Shown here in pieces: positions 40,924 through 49,882 of a stretch of 64,000 bases of DNA; within the stretch, counting starts at the first letter, position 1, and each line of letters starts with the position of its first letter. Both the position numbers and the translations under genes were made by a program. The notes beneath the pieces are model-generated. The model was not told the origin of the DNA and did no database searches. It saw only the letters and a list, made by a program, of their open reading frames with translations. The stretch is from an uncultured Acidobacteriota bacterium (lineage in GTDB: Bacteria > Acidobacteriota > Thermoanaerobaculia > Gp7-AA8): contig CAMPKJ010000002.1 in NCBI GenBank assembly GCA_946887105.1, positions 27,219-91,218 of the forward strand. The letters are read 5' to 3'.

Positions 40924-43431
40924 ATGCGCCGACTCTCCGTCTTTCTCCTTTCTCTTCTGCTGACCACGGTCGCGTTCGCCGGCAACAACGAGTCGGATCC
41001 GCGCGATAAGACGCCGGCCGAGCGGCTCGGCCGCGCCATGGTCATCACTCCGCATCAGGCGCTCAGCGAGGCGGACGTCGCCGATCTCGCCTCGCGCGGC
41101 GTTTCAGTGCGGCGCGCCCTTCCGGGCGGGCGCTACATCGCGCGCGTGAAAGACGAAGCCGCGGCTGCAACCGATCCGCGCATCGCATCGGCGGAGCCGA
41201 TGACCGCGCGCATGAAAGTGCATCCTTCCGTGACGAGAGAGACCGCGAAAGCGAAGTCGTATGCGCGCGTCCAGGTCATCTTTCACGATGACGTCGACTT
41301 CGACTCCGCACGCGATGCCATCCTCGACGCCGGCGGCGCGCTCGATGACGTGTTCCGCGTCCAGTTCGCTCCCGGCCGCCGTCTGAGCACGCGCGTTGGG
41401 CGAACGGCGCTGCAGGCGCTGGTCGCGGACGAACGGGTGATGACCATCATCGCCCCGCCGCGGCGGCTGCCGGTTTCCGACAACGCTGCGGCCGCGATCG
41501 TCTCGCAGGTGGATATCGTGCAGGCGGCGCCGTACGGGTTGTCGGGCGATGGCGTGACGGTGTCGCTGTTCGAACTGGCCCAGGCGCAGGCAAACCACGT
41601 CGAATTCGGCGACCGCTTCACCGTCAATGCTCTCGGCGGCACGTTCGACGACAAAGAACACGCCACGCACGTGGCGGGCACGATCGGCGCGACCGGCCTT
41701 CAGCCGAACGCGAAAGGCATGGCTCCGAAGTCGCGCATCGTTCAGTTCTGCGTCGCAACCCCGAACAATGACTGCGACGGCGACTGGGTGGAGATGAAGG
41801 ACGCGGAGCTGGCGCCGCTCGGCATTCTCACGGACAACAACTCCTGGGGATACGACCTCGGCTGGTACGAAGAGGACGGATTTCAAATCTGGGATGGCAC
41901 CAGCATCTTCTTCGGCTCCTACCAGCCGGAGTACGGCGGCCCGTTCATCGACGAGATCTCGATCGACCGCAAGGTCCTCTTCGTTCACTCCACCGGCAAC
42001 TTTGGCGATGACGTCGGCCCACAGTCCGAGTGGTTCCAGCACCGCCACGTCGATGACGAGGGCGATGCGATCACCACGGAAATTTTCTGCTATTCGCAGA
42101 ACGGCAGCGGCACCGATTGCCCTGCATTCTGCAACGGAACGAATCCCGAGACGCAGCTGGCGGCAGGCTGTGAGAAGCTCGCCGATCGTCACCATCAAAC
42201 CATTCCGTTCGACACCGTCGGCGTCGTGGCCGCGGCGAAGAACGTGATCGCGGTCGGCGCGGTCTCCGGCGCCCCGGGCAGCATCAGCATCGCCAACTTC
42301 AGTTCGCGCGGTCCCGCCAAAGACGGCCGCGTGAAGCCGGATGTCGTCGCGCGCGGCGTCAACACGCTCTCGACCGTTCCGACCGACAGCTACGACCGGA
42401 AGCAGGGCACGTCGATGGCCGCGCCGGTGGTCACAGGCATCGCGGCGCTGCTCACCGAGCAGTGGCGCAAGACGTTCGCGGGCGCCAATCCGCTGCCCGA
42501 GCAGCTCAAGGCACTGATCATTGCCGGCACGACGGACGTCGGCAATCCTGGTCCCGACTACACGTTCGGCTTCGGTCTGGTCAACGCCAAGAACTCCGTC
42601 GATCTGATCATGGCCGACAACGGCTCCGGCTCGCGCATCCAGAACATGTCGTTCGTGCAGGGAGGAGCGGTGCAGATGAAGGAGTTCCCGCTCACGCTCG
42701 CGCAGGCTGGGAATCTGCGCGTCGTGCTGAACTGGGCCGACAAGCCGACGGTGCTGCTCGGCGATGCGGCCGTAACCGATCCGGCCATCGTCAACGATCT
42801 CGACGTGAGAGTGATCGATCCGCTCGGCGCCACGCATCTGCCGTACATGCTCGACAAGGTCGCGTATACGGCGAACGCCACGCGCGGCGTGAACAAGGTC
42901 GACAATGTCGAGATGGTCGAGATCGCGAACGCCCCGGCCGGCACGTACAAGGTGCAGGTCCTCGGCACGCGCGTCACGGAGGGTCCGCAGCCCGCGGTCC
43001 TGGTGGCGAACGCCGCGCTCAGCGTCGCTGCGCCGCCATGCGTCGACATCATCGAGGGACTCGGCGCGAACAACACCGCCGCCACCGCGTTCGGCAATCT
43101 CACGCCGAATCAGCAGCTCACCGCCGCGATCTGCGGCAGCGGCGACGTCGACTTCTACAAGTTCAACGCCACGAAGGCGGGTCCGGTCAGCGTGACCATC
43201 ACCGCGGGCGACACGCCGCTGCGCGCCACGCTCACCGCCACCGGCGTCAATGCCACCGTCGACGTTCCGCCGAACGGCTCGCGCACGCTGAACGCGAACG
43301 CGGCCACCGTCCCGCTCGCGTTCCTGCTGAAGGTCGAGGCCAACGGCACCATCGGCGTCGCGCCGGCGTACACGTTCACCACCACGTTCAGCGAAACGCA
43401 TCAGCCGCGGCGGCGCGCGGTCGGAAGGTAG
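40924..43431 (+). CDS. Secreted subtilase (S8) with C-terminal beta domains; catalytic Asp position reads Glu
   Basis: This 835-aa protein has a signal peptide (SVFLLSLLLTTVAFA), a propeptide-like region (about 20-190), the S8 domain (about 195-560) and C-terminal beta-sandwich domains (about 565-835, the last a PPC-like DVDFYKFNATKAGPVSVTI region). The catalytic His is His246 (HATHVAGT) and Ser is Ser497 (GTSMAAPVVTG). At the Asp position the strand reads GVTVSLFELAQAQANHVEFG, where Glu217 replaces the usual Asp-Thr/Gly-Gly. PPC domains are often cleaved during secretion. The ATG at 40924 lacks a close ribosome binding site. The gene starts 34 nt after tRNA-Leu, and a bidirectional terminator follows. 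Confidence 0.85.
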   Translation: MRRLSVFLLSLLLTTVAFAGNNESDPRDKTPAERLGRAMVITPHQALSEADVADLASRGVSVRRALPGGRYIARVKDEAAAATDPRIASAEPMTARMKVHPSVTRETAKAKSYARVQVIFHDDVDFDSARDAILDAGGALDDVFRVQFAPGRRLSTRVGRTALQALVADERVMTIIAPPRRLPVSDNAAAAIVSQVDIVQAAPYGLSGDGVTVSLFELAQAQANHVEFGDRFTVNALGGTFDDKEHATHVAGTIGATGLQPNAKGMAPKSRIVQFCVATPNNDCDGDWVEMKDAELAPLGILTDNNSWGYDLGWYEEDGFQIWDGTSIFFGSYQPEYGGPFIDEISIDRKVLFVHSTGNFGDDVGPQSEWFQHRHVDDEGDAITTEIFCYSQNGSGTDCPAFCNGTNPETQLAAGCEKLADRHHQTIPFDTVGVVAAAKNVIAVGAVSGAPGSISIANFSSRGPAKDGRVKPDVVARGVNTLSTVPTDSYDRKQGTSMAAPVVTGIAALLTEQWRKTFAGANPLPEQLKALIIAGTTDVGNPGPDYTFGFGLVNAKNSVDLIMADNGSGSRIQNMSFVQGGAVQMKEFPLTLAQAGNLRVVLNWADKPTVLLGDAAVTDPAIVNDLDVRVIDPLGATHLPYMLDKVAYTANATRGVNKVDNVEMVEIANAPAGTYKVQVLGTRVTEGPQPAVLVANAALSVAAPPCVDIIEGLGANNTAATAFGNLTPNQQLTAAICGSGDVDFYKFNATKAGPVSVTITAGDTPLRATLTATGVNATVDVPPNGSRTLNANAATVPLAFLLKVEANGTIGVAPAYTFTTTFSETHQPRRRAVGR

Positions 43432-43485
43432 CGCGCGCCAAACTCTGCTGTGCTACCATGCGTGCACAGCAATTTGTGCAGTACG

Positions 43486-43515
43486 AAAAAGGCCGGGTGC
43501 TCCCCGGCCTTTTTG
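43486..43515. terminator. Bidirectional intrinsic terminator
   Basis: AAAAAGGCCGGG (43486-43497) pairs with CCCGGCCTTTTT (43503-43514) around a TGCTC loop. A-tract and T-tract on either side make it active in both directions. Confidence 0.9.
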
Positions 43516-43539
43516 TCTTCTGGGGGACGGGAGGGGTGG

Positions 43540-43785
43540 ATGACCAGAGAACAGATCGATCGGCTTGCCCGGCGGAAGGGCTGCCCGCGCTGCAATCGCG
43601 ACAAAACCGAGGGCCACGCGCTCTGCCGCCGTTGCCGGTTTCAGTTGCCCGCGCACATGCGCCTTCCGCTGGAAGGGGTCGCCAAACGCGAGGAAACGGT
43701 GGTGACCCGAGCGCTGCGCGCCGCAGCGAACTACTTCGACGTGCACTACCGCTCGATCCGCGATTTCGGAGGGGGCAGGCGATGA
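43540..43785 (+). CDS. 81-aa zinc-ribbon protein of unknown function
   Basis: The protein MTREQIDRLARRKGCPRCNRDKTEGHALCRRCRFQLPAHM... has a Cys4 ribbon (CPRC at about 15-18 and CRRC at about 29-32) followed by a helical tail (EETVVTRALRAAANYFDVHYRSIRDF). This suits a small nucleic-acid or protein-binding factor. A GGAGGGG site lies just before the ATG at 43540, immediately after the terminator. The longer frame upstream would run through that terminator and is rejected. The stop is 15 bp before the -10 box of the next gene. Confidence 0.7.
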   Translation: MTREQIDRLARRKGCPRCNRDKTEGHALCRRCRFQLPAHMRLPLEGVAKREETVVTRALRAAANYFDVHYRSIRDFGGGRR

Positions 43786-43800
43786 CCGCGGCGGTCGGAC

Positions 43801-43813
43801 TACAATGCGCGCC
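43801..43813 (+). promoter_or_regulatory. -10 region of the methylglutaconyl-CoA hydratase gene
   Basis: TACAAT (43801-43806) is followed directly by GCGCGCC; the preferred ATG at 43817 is 10 nt after the box. This predicts a leaderless transcript. Confidence 0.55.
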
Positions 43814-43816
43814 GCC

Positions 43817-44605
43817 ATGGCGTACCAAACCCTGCAAGTGGATCTCAGCGACGGCGTCCTCAACGTCACGCTCGATCGCCCCGAGGTCCACAACGCGTTC
43901 AACGACCAGCTGATCGCCGAGGCGATCGACCTCTTTTCCAACATCGACACGAACGCCGCGCGCGTGATCGTGCTGAAGGGCACCGGCAGGAACTTCTGCG
44001 CCGGCGCGGACCTGAACTGGATGTCGCGCATGGTCTCGTACACGCGCGACGAGAACATCCGCGACTCCGCGCTGCTCGCGAAGATGTTCGCGCTGATGAA
44101 CGAGTGCCCGCTGCCGGTCGTCGGCCGCATTCAGGGCGCGGCCATCGGCGGGGGCGTCGGGCTCGTCGCCGTTTGCGACGTCGCGATCACGACCAGCACC
44201 ACGCAGTTCGGACTCTCCGAGGTGAAGCTCGGGATCCTGCCGGCGGTGATCTCGCCGTACGTGATCGCGAAGATCGGCCAGACGCATGCACGGGCGTTGT
44301 TCCTCACCGGCGAGCGCTTCGATGCCGAGCGCGCCTTGCGCATCGGACTCGTGCATCGCGTGGTCGAGAACGATCCGGCGCAGCTCGACGCGGCCATCTA
44401 TGAGACGGTCACGCAGCTCAAGACCTCGGGTCCCGAGGCGGTGCGCGAGTGCAAGAAATTGATCGCGCACGTCGCGTCGCATGAAGACGCCGATGCGATT
44501 CCGTACACCATCGACGCCATCGCCACGCGGCGCGTTTCGGAAGAGGGACAGGCCGGCATGCAGGCCTTCCTCGAGAAGAAGCTGGCGCCGTGGATTACAA
44601 ACTGA
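43817..44605 (+). CDS. liuC: Methylglutaconyl-CoA hydratase-type crotonase
   Basis: This 262-aa crotonase has GTGRNFCAGADLNWMSRM (about 55-72), GAAIGGGVGLVAVCDVAI (about 110-127) and FGLSEVKLGILPAVISPYV (about 134-152). The first catalytic Glu of ordinary hydratases is replaced by Gly (GGVGL), and SEVxLGxxPAxISPYV is the signature of 3-methylglutaconyl-CoA/gamma-carboxygeranoyl-CoA hydratases. It hydrates 3-methylglutaconyl-CoA to HMG-CoA in leucine breakdown. A biotin carboxylase gene follows by 10 bp, the expected preceding enzyme of that pathway. The start at 43817 is preferred over the in-frame ATG at 43805, which lies inside the promoter. Confidence 0.86.
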   Translation: MAYQTLQVDLSDGVLNVTLDRPEVHNAFNDQLIAEAIDLFSNIDTNAARVIVLKGTGRNFCAGADLNWMSRMVSYTRDENIRDSALLAKMFALMNECPLPVVGRIQGAAIGGGVGLVAVCDVAITTSTTQFGLSEVKLGILPAVISPYVIAKIGQTHARALFLTGERFDAERALRIGLVHRVVENDPAQLDAAIYETVTQLKTSGPEAVRECKKLIAHVASHEDADAIPYTIDAIATRRVSEEGQAGMQAFLEKKLAPWITN

Positions 44606-44615
44606 CGGATACCAA

Positions 44616-46091
44616 TTGATCGAGAAGCTGATCGTCCCGAATCGCGGCGAGATCGCCGTGCGCATCGCCCGCGCCTGCCGCGAGATGGGCATCGTGTCCG
44701 TACTCGCGCATGCCGAAGACGATGACGTCCGTTTCGTGCGCCGCTTTTTCGACGAGGACGTTTCCCTCGGCACAGGCGACGCGCGCGCCACCTATCTCGA
44801 CGTCAACCGCGTCATCGACGCGGCGCGTGCCTGCGGCGCGCAGGCGCTCCATCCCGGCTACGGTTTTCTCTCCGAGCGCGCCGAGCTCGCGGCTGCGTGC
44901 GAAGACACCGGCATCGTGTTCGTCGGACCGAAGGCGTCGTCGATCGCAGCCATGGGCTCGAAGGCGCAGTCGCGGCAGCTGATGCAGTCGCTCGGCGTGC
45001 CGGTGGTGCCCGGCTACGACGGCGACGATCAGTCGCTCGAAACGCTGACGCGCGAAGCGTTGCGCATCGGCTTTCCGCTGCTCGTGAAGGCATCCGCCGG
45101 TGGCGGCGGCAAGGGGATGAAGATCGTGCGCGCCGCGAGCGAGCTGCAGGCCGCGATCGAATCCGCCGCGCGCGAGGCGCTGAAAGCATTCGGCGATGAC
45201 CGCCTGCTGCTGGAGTGCTACATCGAAGAGCCGCGGCACGTCGAGTTCCAGATCTTCGGCGACGGCCACGGCAACGTCGTGCATCTCTTCGAGCGCGATT
45301 GCTCGATTCAGCGCCGCCACCAGAAAGTGATCGAAGAGACGCCGGCGCCGCGTTACCCGGACGAGCTACGCCAGCGCATGGCCGCCGCGGCGATCGCCGC
45401 AGCGCGCGGCGTCGCCTATCGCAATGCGGGAACGGTCGAGTTCATCGTCACGCCGGAAGGGGAGTTCTACTTCCTCGAGATGAACACGCGCCTGCAGGTC
45501 GAGCATCCGGTGACGGAGCTCGTGACCGGCGTCGATCTCGTGCGCGCGCAGATCGACGTCGCCGGCGGCAAGCCGATGCCGTGGACGCAGGACGAACTGC
45601 GGCAGCGCGGACATGCGATGCAGGTGCGCGTGTATGCCGAGGATCCGGACGATCGCTTTCTGCCGCAGAGCGGAACGATCGCGCAGTACGCGGAGCCATC
45701 GGGACCGGGCGTTCGCGTCGACGCGGGCGTCATGCGCGGCAGCAACATCGGCGTGAAATTCGATCCGATGCTGTCGAAGCTGATCTGCTACGCGGAAGAT
45801 CGCGATACGTGCATCGATCGCCTGCAGCGCGCGCTGCGCGATTACGTGATCCTCGGCACGAAAACGAACCTCTCTTGGCTGCGGCGCGTGATCTCGCTTG
45901 ACGCATCCCGCGCGGGACAGGTGAGCACGCGTTTCATCGCCGATCACGAGGCCGGCCTTGCGCCGCGCCTTCCGGAGATCGTTCCCGCCATTGCGGCCAC
46001 GATTGCATCCGCGCCGCGAAAGTCGCAGGAACCCGCGGCGGCGGCGACCCAGCCGTCGATCTGGGACCAGCTCGGGGCCTGGGGACGATGA
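44616..46091 (+). CDS. Biotin carboxylase subunit of an acyl-CoA carboxylase
   Basis: This 491-aa protein starts at TTG (LIEKLIVPNRGEIAVRIARACREMG). It has the ATP-grasp blocks VKASAGGGGKGMKIVRAA (about 157-174), CSIQRRHQKVIEETPAP (about 229-245) and FYFLEMNTRLQVEHPVTELVTG (about 286-307). It carboxylates biotin using bicarbonate and ATP. Proteins such as MccA continue after the BC domain with a BT linker domain and a biotinyl domain. Here the chain stops at PSIWDQLGAWGR, just where the BT domain would begin, so the biotin carrier must be elsewhere. Together with liuC it probably serves 3-methylcrotonyl-CoA carboxylation, but acetyl- or propionyl-CoA use is possible. Confidence 0.87.
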   Translation: MIEKLIVPNRGEIAVRIARACREMGIVSVLAHAEDDDVRFVRRFFDEDVSLGTGDARATYLDVNRVIDAARACGAQALHPGYGFLSERAELAAACEDTGIVFVGPKASSIAAMGSKAQSRQLMQSLGVPVVPGYDGDDQSLETLTREALRIGFPLLVKASAGGGGKGMKIVRAASELQAAIESAAREALKAFGDDRLLLECYIEEPRHVEFQIFGDGHGNVVHLFERDCSIQRRHQKVIEETPAPRYPDELRQRMAAAAIAAARGVAYRNAGTVEFIVTPEGEFYFLEMNTRLQVEHPVTELVTGVDLVRAQIDVAGGKPMPWTQDELRQRGHAMQVRVYAEDPDDRFLPQSGTIAQYAEPSGPGVRVDAGVMRGSNIGVKFDPMLSKLICYAEDRDTCIDRLQRALRDYVILGTKTNLSWLRRVISLDASRAGQVSTRFIADHEAGLAPRLPEIVPAIAATIASAPRKSQEPAAAATQPSIWDQLGAWGR

Positions 46092-46192
46092 CGCATTCCC
46101 CTAATTTCCCCTTAATTCAGCTCACGCTTCGCTGACGCCCTTCCTGCTACGGTACGCGCCTCTCACCGCGAACAACCGACGGAGGTCTATCG

Positions 46193-47935
46193 ATGCGATT
46201 CGCCACCGGTTTCCTCGTTTGTGTCCTGATCGCCGTTTCGGCGCAGGCGGCCGTCATCCAGGTCGAAGGTCCGCAAGACAGTCTGGCCGGACCGCCCACC
46301 ATCAACCACTGCACGCTGCGCAAGGCGATCATCAACGCCAACGCGAACAGCGCCGTGCATGCGCAGTGCGAGGCCGGAAGCGGCGTCGACACGATCGTCT
46401 TCCTCTCGCCCTTCACGGTCACGTTCTCGCTGGTGGGCATCCTCGAAGACGCTTCGCTGCAGGGCGATCTCGACATCACGGAGTCGGTGATCATCACCGG
46501 CCACGCCGACGGAACGATCATCGACGGCGCGGATCTCGACCGCATCTTCGACGTGAGACCCGGCGCGACGTTGACGCTGAACGACATTCATCTGCGGAAC
46601 GGCAGGGCGCTCGGTTCCGGCGGTGCCATCGCGGTCGATTCGGGTGCCCTGCAGCTGAATCGCGTGACCATCTCGTCGTCGCACGTCGATGGCGGCGACG
46701 GCGGCGCGATTCTCTCGTCGGGCTCCACGGTCAACATCGACAACTCGACCATCACCGGCAACACCGCCGACCATCACGGCGGCGCGATCGTCATCGAAAC
46801 CGGCAACGCGACCATCGTCAGCACCACCATCACCGGCAACTCCAGCGGCTTCTCGAATCTCACCGGCGGCATCCGCAACACCGGCAACACCACGCTGCGC
46901 AACACCATCGTCGCGGGCAACGGCGGGACGGATCTTCCGAACCTCGACGGCACGTTCACGAGCCTCGGATACAACATCGTCGGCGAGATGGGGACGAATC
47001 CCGGCAATCCCTCGATCGCCGCCACGACCGGCGATCAGTTCGATGTCATCGATGCGTCCTTGAACCTTGGCCCACTCGCACCGAACGGCGGTCCGACGCA
47101 GACCCACGCGCTGCTGCCCGGCAGCATCGCGCTCGACCAGGGTCACAGCAGCGGTGCGACCGGCGATCAGCGCGGCGCGACGCGGCCGTGCGACAACGCG
47201 GGCCTCGTCAACGCGCCGGGCGGCGACGGCGGCGATGTCGGCGCGTTCGAAGAGCAGGTCCTGTGCGTGACCGGCTCCGCGCCGGATGCGATCGATGACG
47301 AGGCGACGATCGCCCAGGACAGCGGCGCGAATGCCATCGACGTGCTCGCGAACGACACCGACGCGGACGGCGACGCGCTGACCATCGTCGCAGTGACGCA
47401 AGGTGCCAACGGCAGCGTGACGTTCACCGCCGGCTCGGTGTCGTACACGCCGAACGCGGGTTTCGTCGGCAGCGATTCATTCACGTACACGATCGACGAT
47501 GGCCACAGCGGCACCGATACGGCGACCGTGAACGTCACGGTGACCGACACCGAGCCACCGGCGATCACCGCGTCGGTCGCGCTCTCGCCGCTCTGGCCGC
47601 CGAACAACAAGCTTGTCGACGTCGGTCTGACGTTCAACGCCGTCGACAATGGCGGCGGCGTGACCACGCAGGTGGTCGTCTACAGCGACGAGCCGGCGGG
47701 CAAGGACGATGACGCGGTCGGAATGCTGCAACTGCGCGCGCAACGCGAGGGAAGCGGCGACGGCCGCGTCTATCTGATCCGCATCACCGCGACGGATGCG
47801 TTCTCGAATACGAGCCACAGTTGCCTGACGGTGGTCGTGCCGAAGAGCCAGAGCGCCGCCGACACCGCCTCGGTGAACGCGCAAGCGGCCGCCGCGACGG
47901 CGCAGTGCACCGGCGCGGGCATGTTCATCATGTAG
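46193..47935 (+). CDS. Secreted beta-helix protein (choice-of-anchor Q type) with cadherin/Ig-like domain
   Basis: This 580-aa protein has a signal peptide (MRFATGFLVCVLIAVSAQA). A beta-helix spans about 25-355 with repeated NSTITGNTADHHGGAIVI, TITGNSSG and GNTTLRNTIVAGNGG turns and a conserved ending (GPLAPNGGPTQTHALLPGSIALDQG), typical of choice-of-anchor Q proteins. Residues about 365-455 form an Ig/cadherin-like domain (DVLANDTDADGDALTIVAVTQG, SVSYTPNAGFVGSDSFTYTI). A final domain has LWPPNNKLVDVGLTF. It is extracellular, probably surface-attached, with no catalytic motif. GGAGGTC 5 nt upstream supports the ATG. It is not close in sequence to the three beta-helix paralogues at 11-17 kb. 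Confidence 0.82.
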   Translation: MRFATGFLVCVLIAVSAQAAVIQVEGPQDSLAGPPTINHCTLRKAIINANANSAVHAQCEAGSGVDTIVFLSPFTVTFSLVGILEDASLQGDLDITESVIITGHADGTIIDGADLDRIFDVRPGATLTLNDIHLRNGRALGSGGAIAVDSGALQLNRVTISSSHVDGGDGGAILSSGSTVNIDNSTITGNTADHHGGAIVIETGNATIVSTTITGNSSGFSNLTGGIRNTGNTTLRNTIVAGNGGTDLPNLDGTFTSLGYNIVGEMGTNPGNPSIAATTGDQFDVIDASLNLGPLAPNGGPTQTHALLPGSIALDQGHSSGATGDQRGATRPCDNAGLVNAPGGDGGDVGAFEEQVLCVTGSAPDAIDDEATIAQDSGANAIDVLANDTDADGDALTIVAVTQGANGSVTFTAGSVSYTPNAGFVGSDSFTYTIDDGHSGTDTATVNVTVTDTEPPAITASVALSPLWPPNNKLVDVGLTFNAVDNGGGVTTQVVVYSDEPAGKDDDAVGMLQLRAQREGSGDGRVYLIRITATDAFSNTSHSCLTVVVPKSQSAADTASVNAQAAAATAQCTGAGMFIM

Positions 47936-47941
47936 TTGCGT

Positions 47942-48787
47942 TCATCTGCGTCCGAGCGCTTCCGGCGCTCGGACGCGGCCTGCCGCGCCGCAGAGGATCA
48001 GCAGCGTCACGACATACGGTACGGCCAGCAGGAGATGAAACGGGACGCCCTGCGATGATGCCTGCAGGGCGTATTGCAGCGCGGCGGCGAGGCCGAAGAT
48101 GGCGGTGCCGATCAGCGCGCCTTTGATCCTCCAGCGGCCGAAGATCACGATCGACAGCGCGATGAAGCCGCGGCCGGCGGTCATGTTTTCCGCGAAGCCG
48201 CTCGATAACGCGAGTGAAAGATAGGCGCCGGCCAGTCCGGCCAGCAGCGCCTCGATGCCGAGGGCGATGGAGCGGTGGCGCTTCACATCCGCCGCCACCG
48301 CCTCGGGGTTCTCACCCGACGCGCGCAGCCGCAATCCGAACGATGTGTTCCAGAGCAGCAGCGCGAGCGCGATCGGGAACGCGATCCATGCCAGCGGCAG
48401 CACGAGATCGAGCTGCAGTTGCGGCACCGACTGTACGAAGATCTGACCCTCCTGCAACTCGCGGTAGACGAAGCTCGTCGCGCCGAGCGCGAGCAGGTTG
48501 ATCGCGGTGCCGGTGACGATCTGGTCGGCGCGGAACACGATCACCAGCACGCCGAACAGCAACGCGATCCACGCCGCGCCGGCGATGCCTCCGATGAATC
48601 CGAGCGCGACGCTCTCGGTCATCTGCGCCACGAGCACGGCGCTCATCGCGGCCACGAGCATCATCCCTTCGATGCCGAGATTGATGATGCCGCTGCGTTG
48701 CACGACCAGCTCTCCTTCCACCGCGAGCAGCAGGGGAGTGGCGGCCACGATCGCCAGCGGCAGTACGCCGAGCATCACTTCGACCAT
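47942..48787 (-). CDS. ABC transporter permease 2 (nucleoside/BMP-type, NupQ-like)
   Basis: This 281-aa inner-membrane protein has about eight helices. It contains LAVEGELVVQRSGIINLGIEGMMLVAAM (about 21-48), the hallmark VxxRSGxxNLGxEGxMLxGA of the second permease in BmpA-NupOPQ and related carbohydrate-uptake-2 transporters, and the coupling-helix area LRASGENPEAVAADVKRH (about 163-180). Together with its partner it forms the channel for nucleosides or a similar solute. The start overlaps the end of the first permease gene by 13 bp, so the genes are co-translated. A hairpin overlaps its 3' end. Confidence 0.88.
   Translation of the reverse strand: MVEVMLGVLPLAIVAATPLLLAVEGELVVQRSGIINLGIEGMMLVAAMSAVLVAQMTESVALGFIGGIAGAAWIALLFGVLVIVFRADQIVTGTAINLLALGATSFVYRELQEGQIFVQSVPQLQLDLVLPLAWIAFPIALALLLWNTSFGLRLRASGENPEAVAADVKRHRSIALGIEALLAGLAGAYLSLALSSGFAENMTAGRGFIALSIVIFGRWRIKGALIGTAIFGLAAALQYALQASSQGVPFHLLLAVPYVVTLLILCGAAGRVRAPEALGRR
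47948..47976. terminator. Convergent 12-bp hairpin
   Basis: GCGTCCGAGCGC (47948-47959) and GCGCTCGGACGC (47965-47976) form a perfect stem between two convergent genes. It overlaps the last codons of the minus-strand permease and has no T tract. Confidence 0.55.
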
Positions 48788-49755
48788 CGCTTCCTCCCTT
48801 CGATCGCGGCGAAGACGATCAGCAGCAGGATCACGACCGCCTGGCCGAACGTCGCCACCGCGGCGGAGATGTTCGCGGTGCGCTGCAGTTCACCCGCGCC
48901 GGTGACGAGCGCACCGAAGAAGAACGCGGAGACGATCGTGGCCAGCGGATGGAGTTGCGCGAGCAACGCGACGGCGATGCCGGAGTAGCCGTAGCCGGCG
49001 GCGAAGCGCTCGAACAAACGATGCGTGACGCCGAGGAGCTCGATGCCGCCCGCCAGTCCCGCGGCGGCGCCCGAGAGCGCCATCGCACGCGCGAGCTGCG
49101 CGCGCACGTTGATGCCCGCCCATTGCGCGGCGAACGGATTGAAGCCGGTGGCGCGCAGGCGGAGACCTTCGGCCGTGTGCTCGATCAGCCACCACGCAGC
49201 GATGCTGGCCAGGAGCGCGATGAAGATGCCGGCGTGCAGCTCGCCGACCGCGGGAAGCACGGCCGCGGCTGGATCGCTCTGCGGATACTGCGCGGCGCGC
49301 TCGCGCAGCGGTCCGTTCACACACCAGCCGAGGAGGTGTAGCGCGGTGAAGTTCAGCAGGATGGTGGTCAGCACTTCCGGTGCATTGCGCCAGAGCCGCA
49401 TCAGTGTCGCGATCGACGCCCACGCGGCGCCGGCGAGCATCGACGCGAGCAGAGACGCCACGACGCCCCATCGCGCCGCGAGCAGGCCGGCCAGCGCGCC
49501 GACGATGAACTGCCCTTCGGCGCCGATGTTCCACACGCCGGCGCGAAAGGCGATGGCGACGCTGAGGCCGGTCAACAGCAGCGGCACCGATTTGAGCAGC
49601 GTTCCCTCGAACGCGAAGCGCGATCCGATCGAGCCGCTGACCAGAATCGCCAGCAGCTCGCGCGGTGAGTGTCCGAAGGCCGCGCCGGAGAGCGCCAGCA
49701 AAGCTACCGCGAGCGCGGCCGCGGCAAACCCGAACAGCAGCCGCCTCACGCGCAC
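48775..49755 (-). CDS. ABC transporter permease 1 (nucleoside/BMP-type, NupP-like)
   Basis: This 326-aa permease has an N-terminal signal-anchor helix and about eight to nine further helices. VPLLLTGLSVAIAFRAGVWNIGAEGQFIVGALAGL (in two blocks around residues 58-92) carries the FRxGxxNIGAEGQ motif of the first permease in this transporter class, and APEVLTTILLNFTALHL (about 125-141) is the conserved NEVxxTLMLNxIA-like region. Starts GTG at 49755 and GTG at 49749 are both possible. The second has a GGGAG site at a better distance. The upstream gap is filled with an inverted repeat that supplies this site. Confidence 0.86.
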   Translation of the reverse strand: MRVRRLLFGFAAAALAVALLALSGAAFGHSPRELLAILVSGSIGSRFAFEGTLLKSVPLLLTGLSVAIAFRAGVWNIGAEGQFIVGALAGLLAARWGVVASLLASMLAGAAWASIATLMRLWRNAPEVLTTILLNFTALHLLGWCVNGPLRERAAQYPQSDPAAAVLPAVGELHAGIFIALLASIAAWWLIEHTAEGLRLRATGFNPFAAQWAGINVRAQLARAMALSGAAAGLAGGIELLGVTHRLFERFAAGYGYSGIAVALLAQLHPLATIVSAFFFGALVTGAGELQRTANISAAVATFGQAVVILLLIVFAAIEGRKRWSK

Positions 49756-49762
49756 TCCCTTT

Positions 49763-49875
49763 GGAGTGCGGCAGCCGCAGCTGCCGCTTTCAGGCGGTAG
49801 CCGCAGCTACAGCGAGCCGCGAGTCCGGCAGCTGCGGCTGCCGGCCGAAAGCGGTCGCTGCGGCTACCGCACTCC
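49763..49875. repeat. Inverted repeat, family E (GGAGTGCGGCAGCCGCAG...)
   Basis: The arm at 49763-49791 is nearly complementary to 49847-49875. Between them lie further CAGCTGCGGCTGCCG-type palindromes, so the region can fold into a branched cruciform. It fills the gap between the ATPase and permease 1 genes of the ABC importer. Confidence 0.8.
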
Positions 49876-49882
49876 ATACGCG

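Noticed and set aside
41104..43401. A 765-aa open frame antisense to the subtilase
   Set aside because: Low-complexity composition, no domains, fully covered by a gene with a catalytic His and Ser and a signal peptide.
43450..43539. Longer start for the 81-aa zinc-ribbon protein
   Set aside because: The extra codons are translated from the bidirectional terminator; a ribosome binding site exists at the shorter start.
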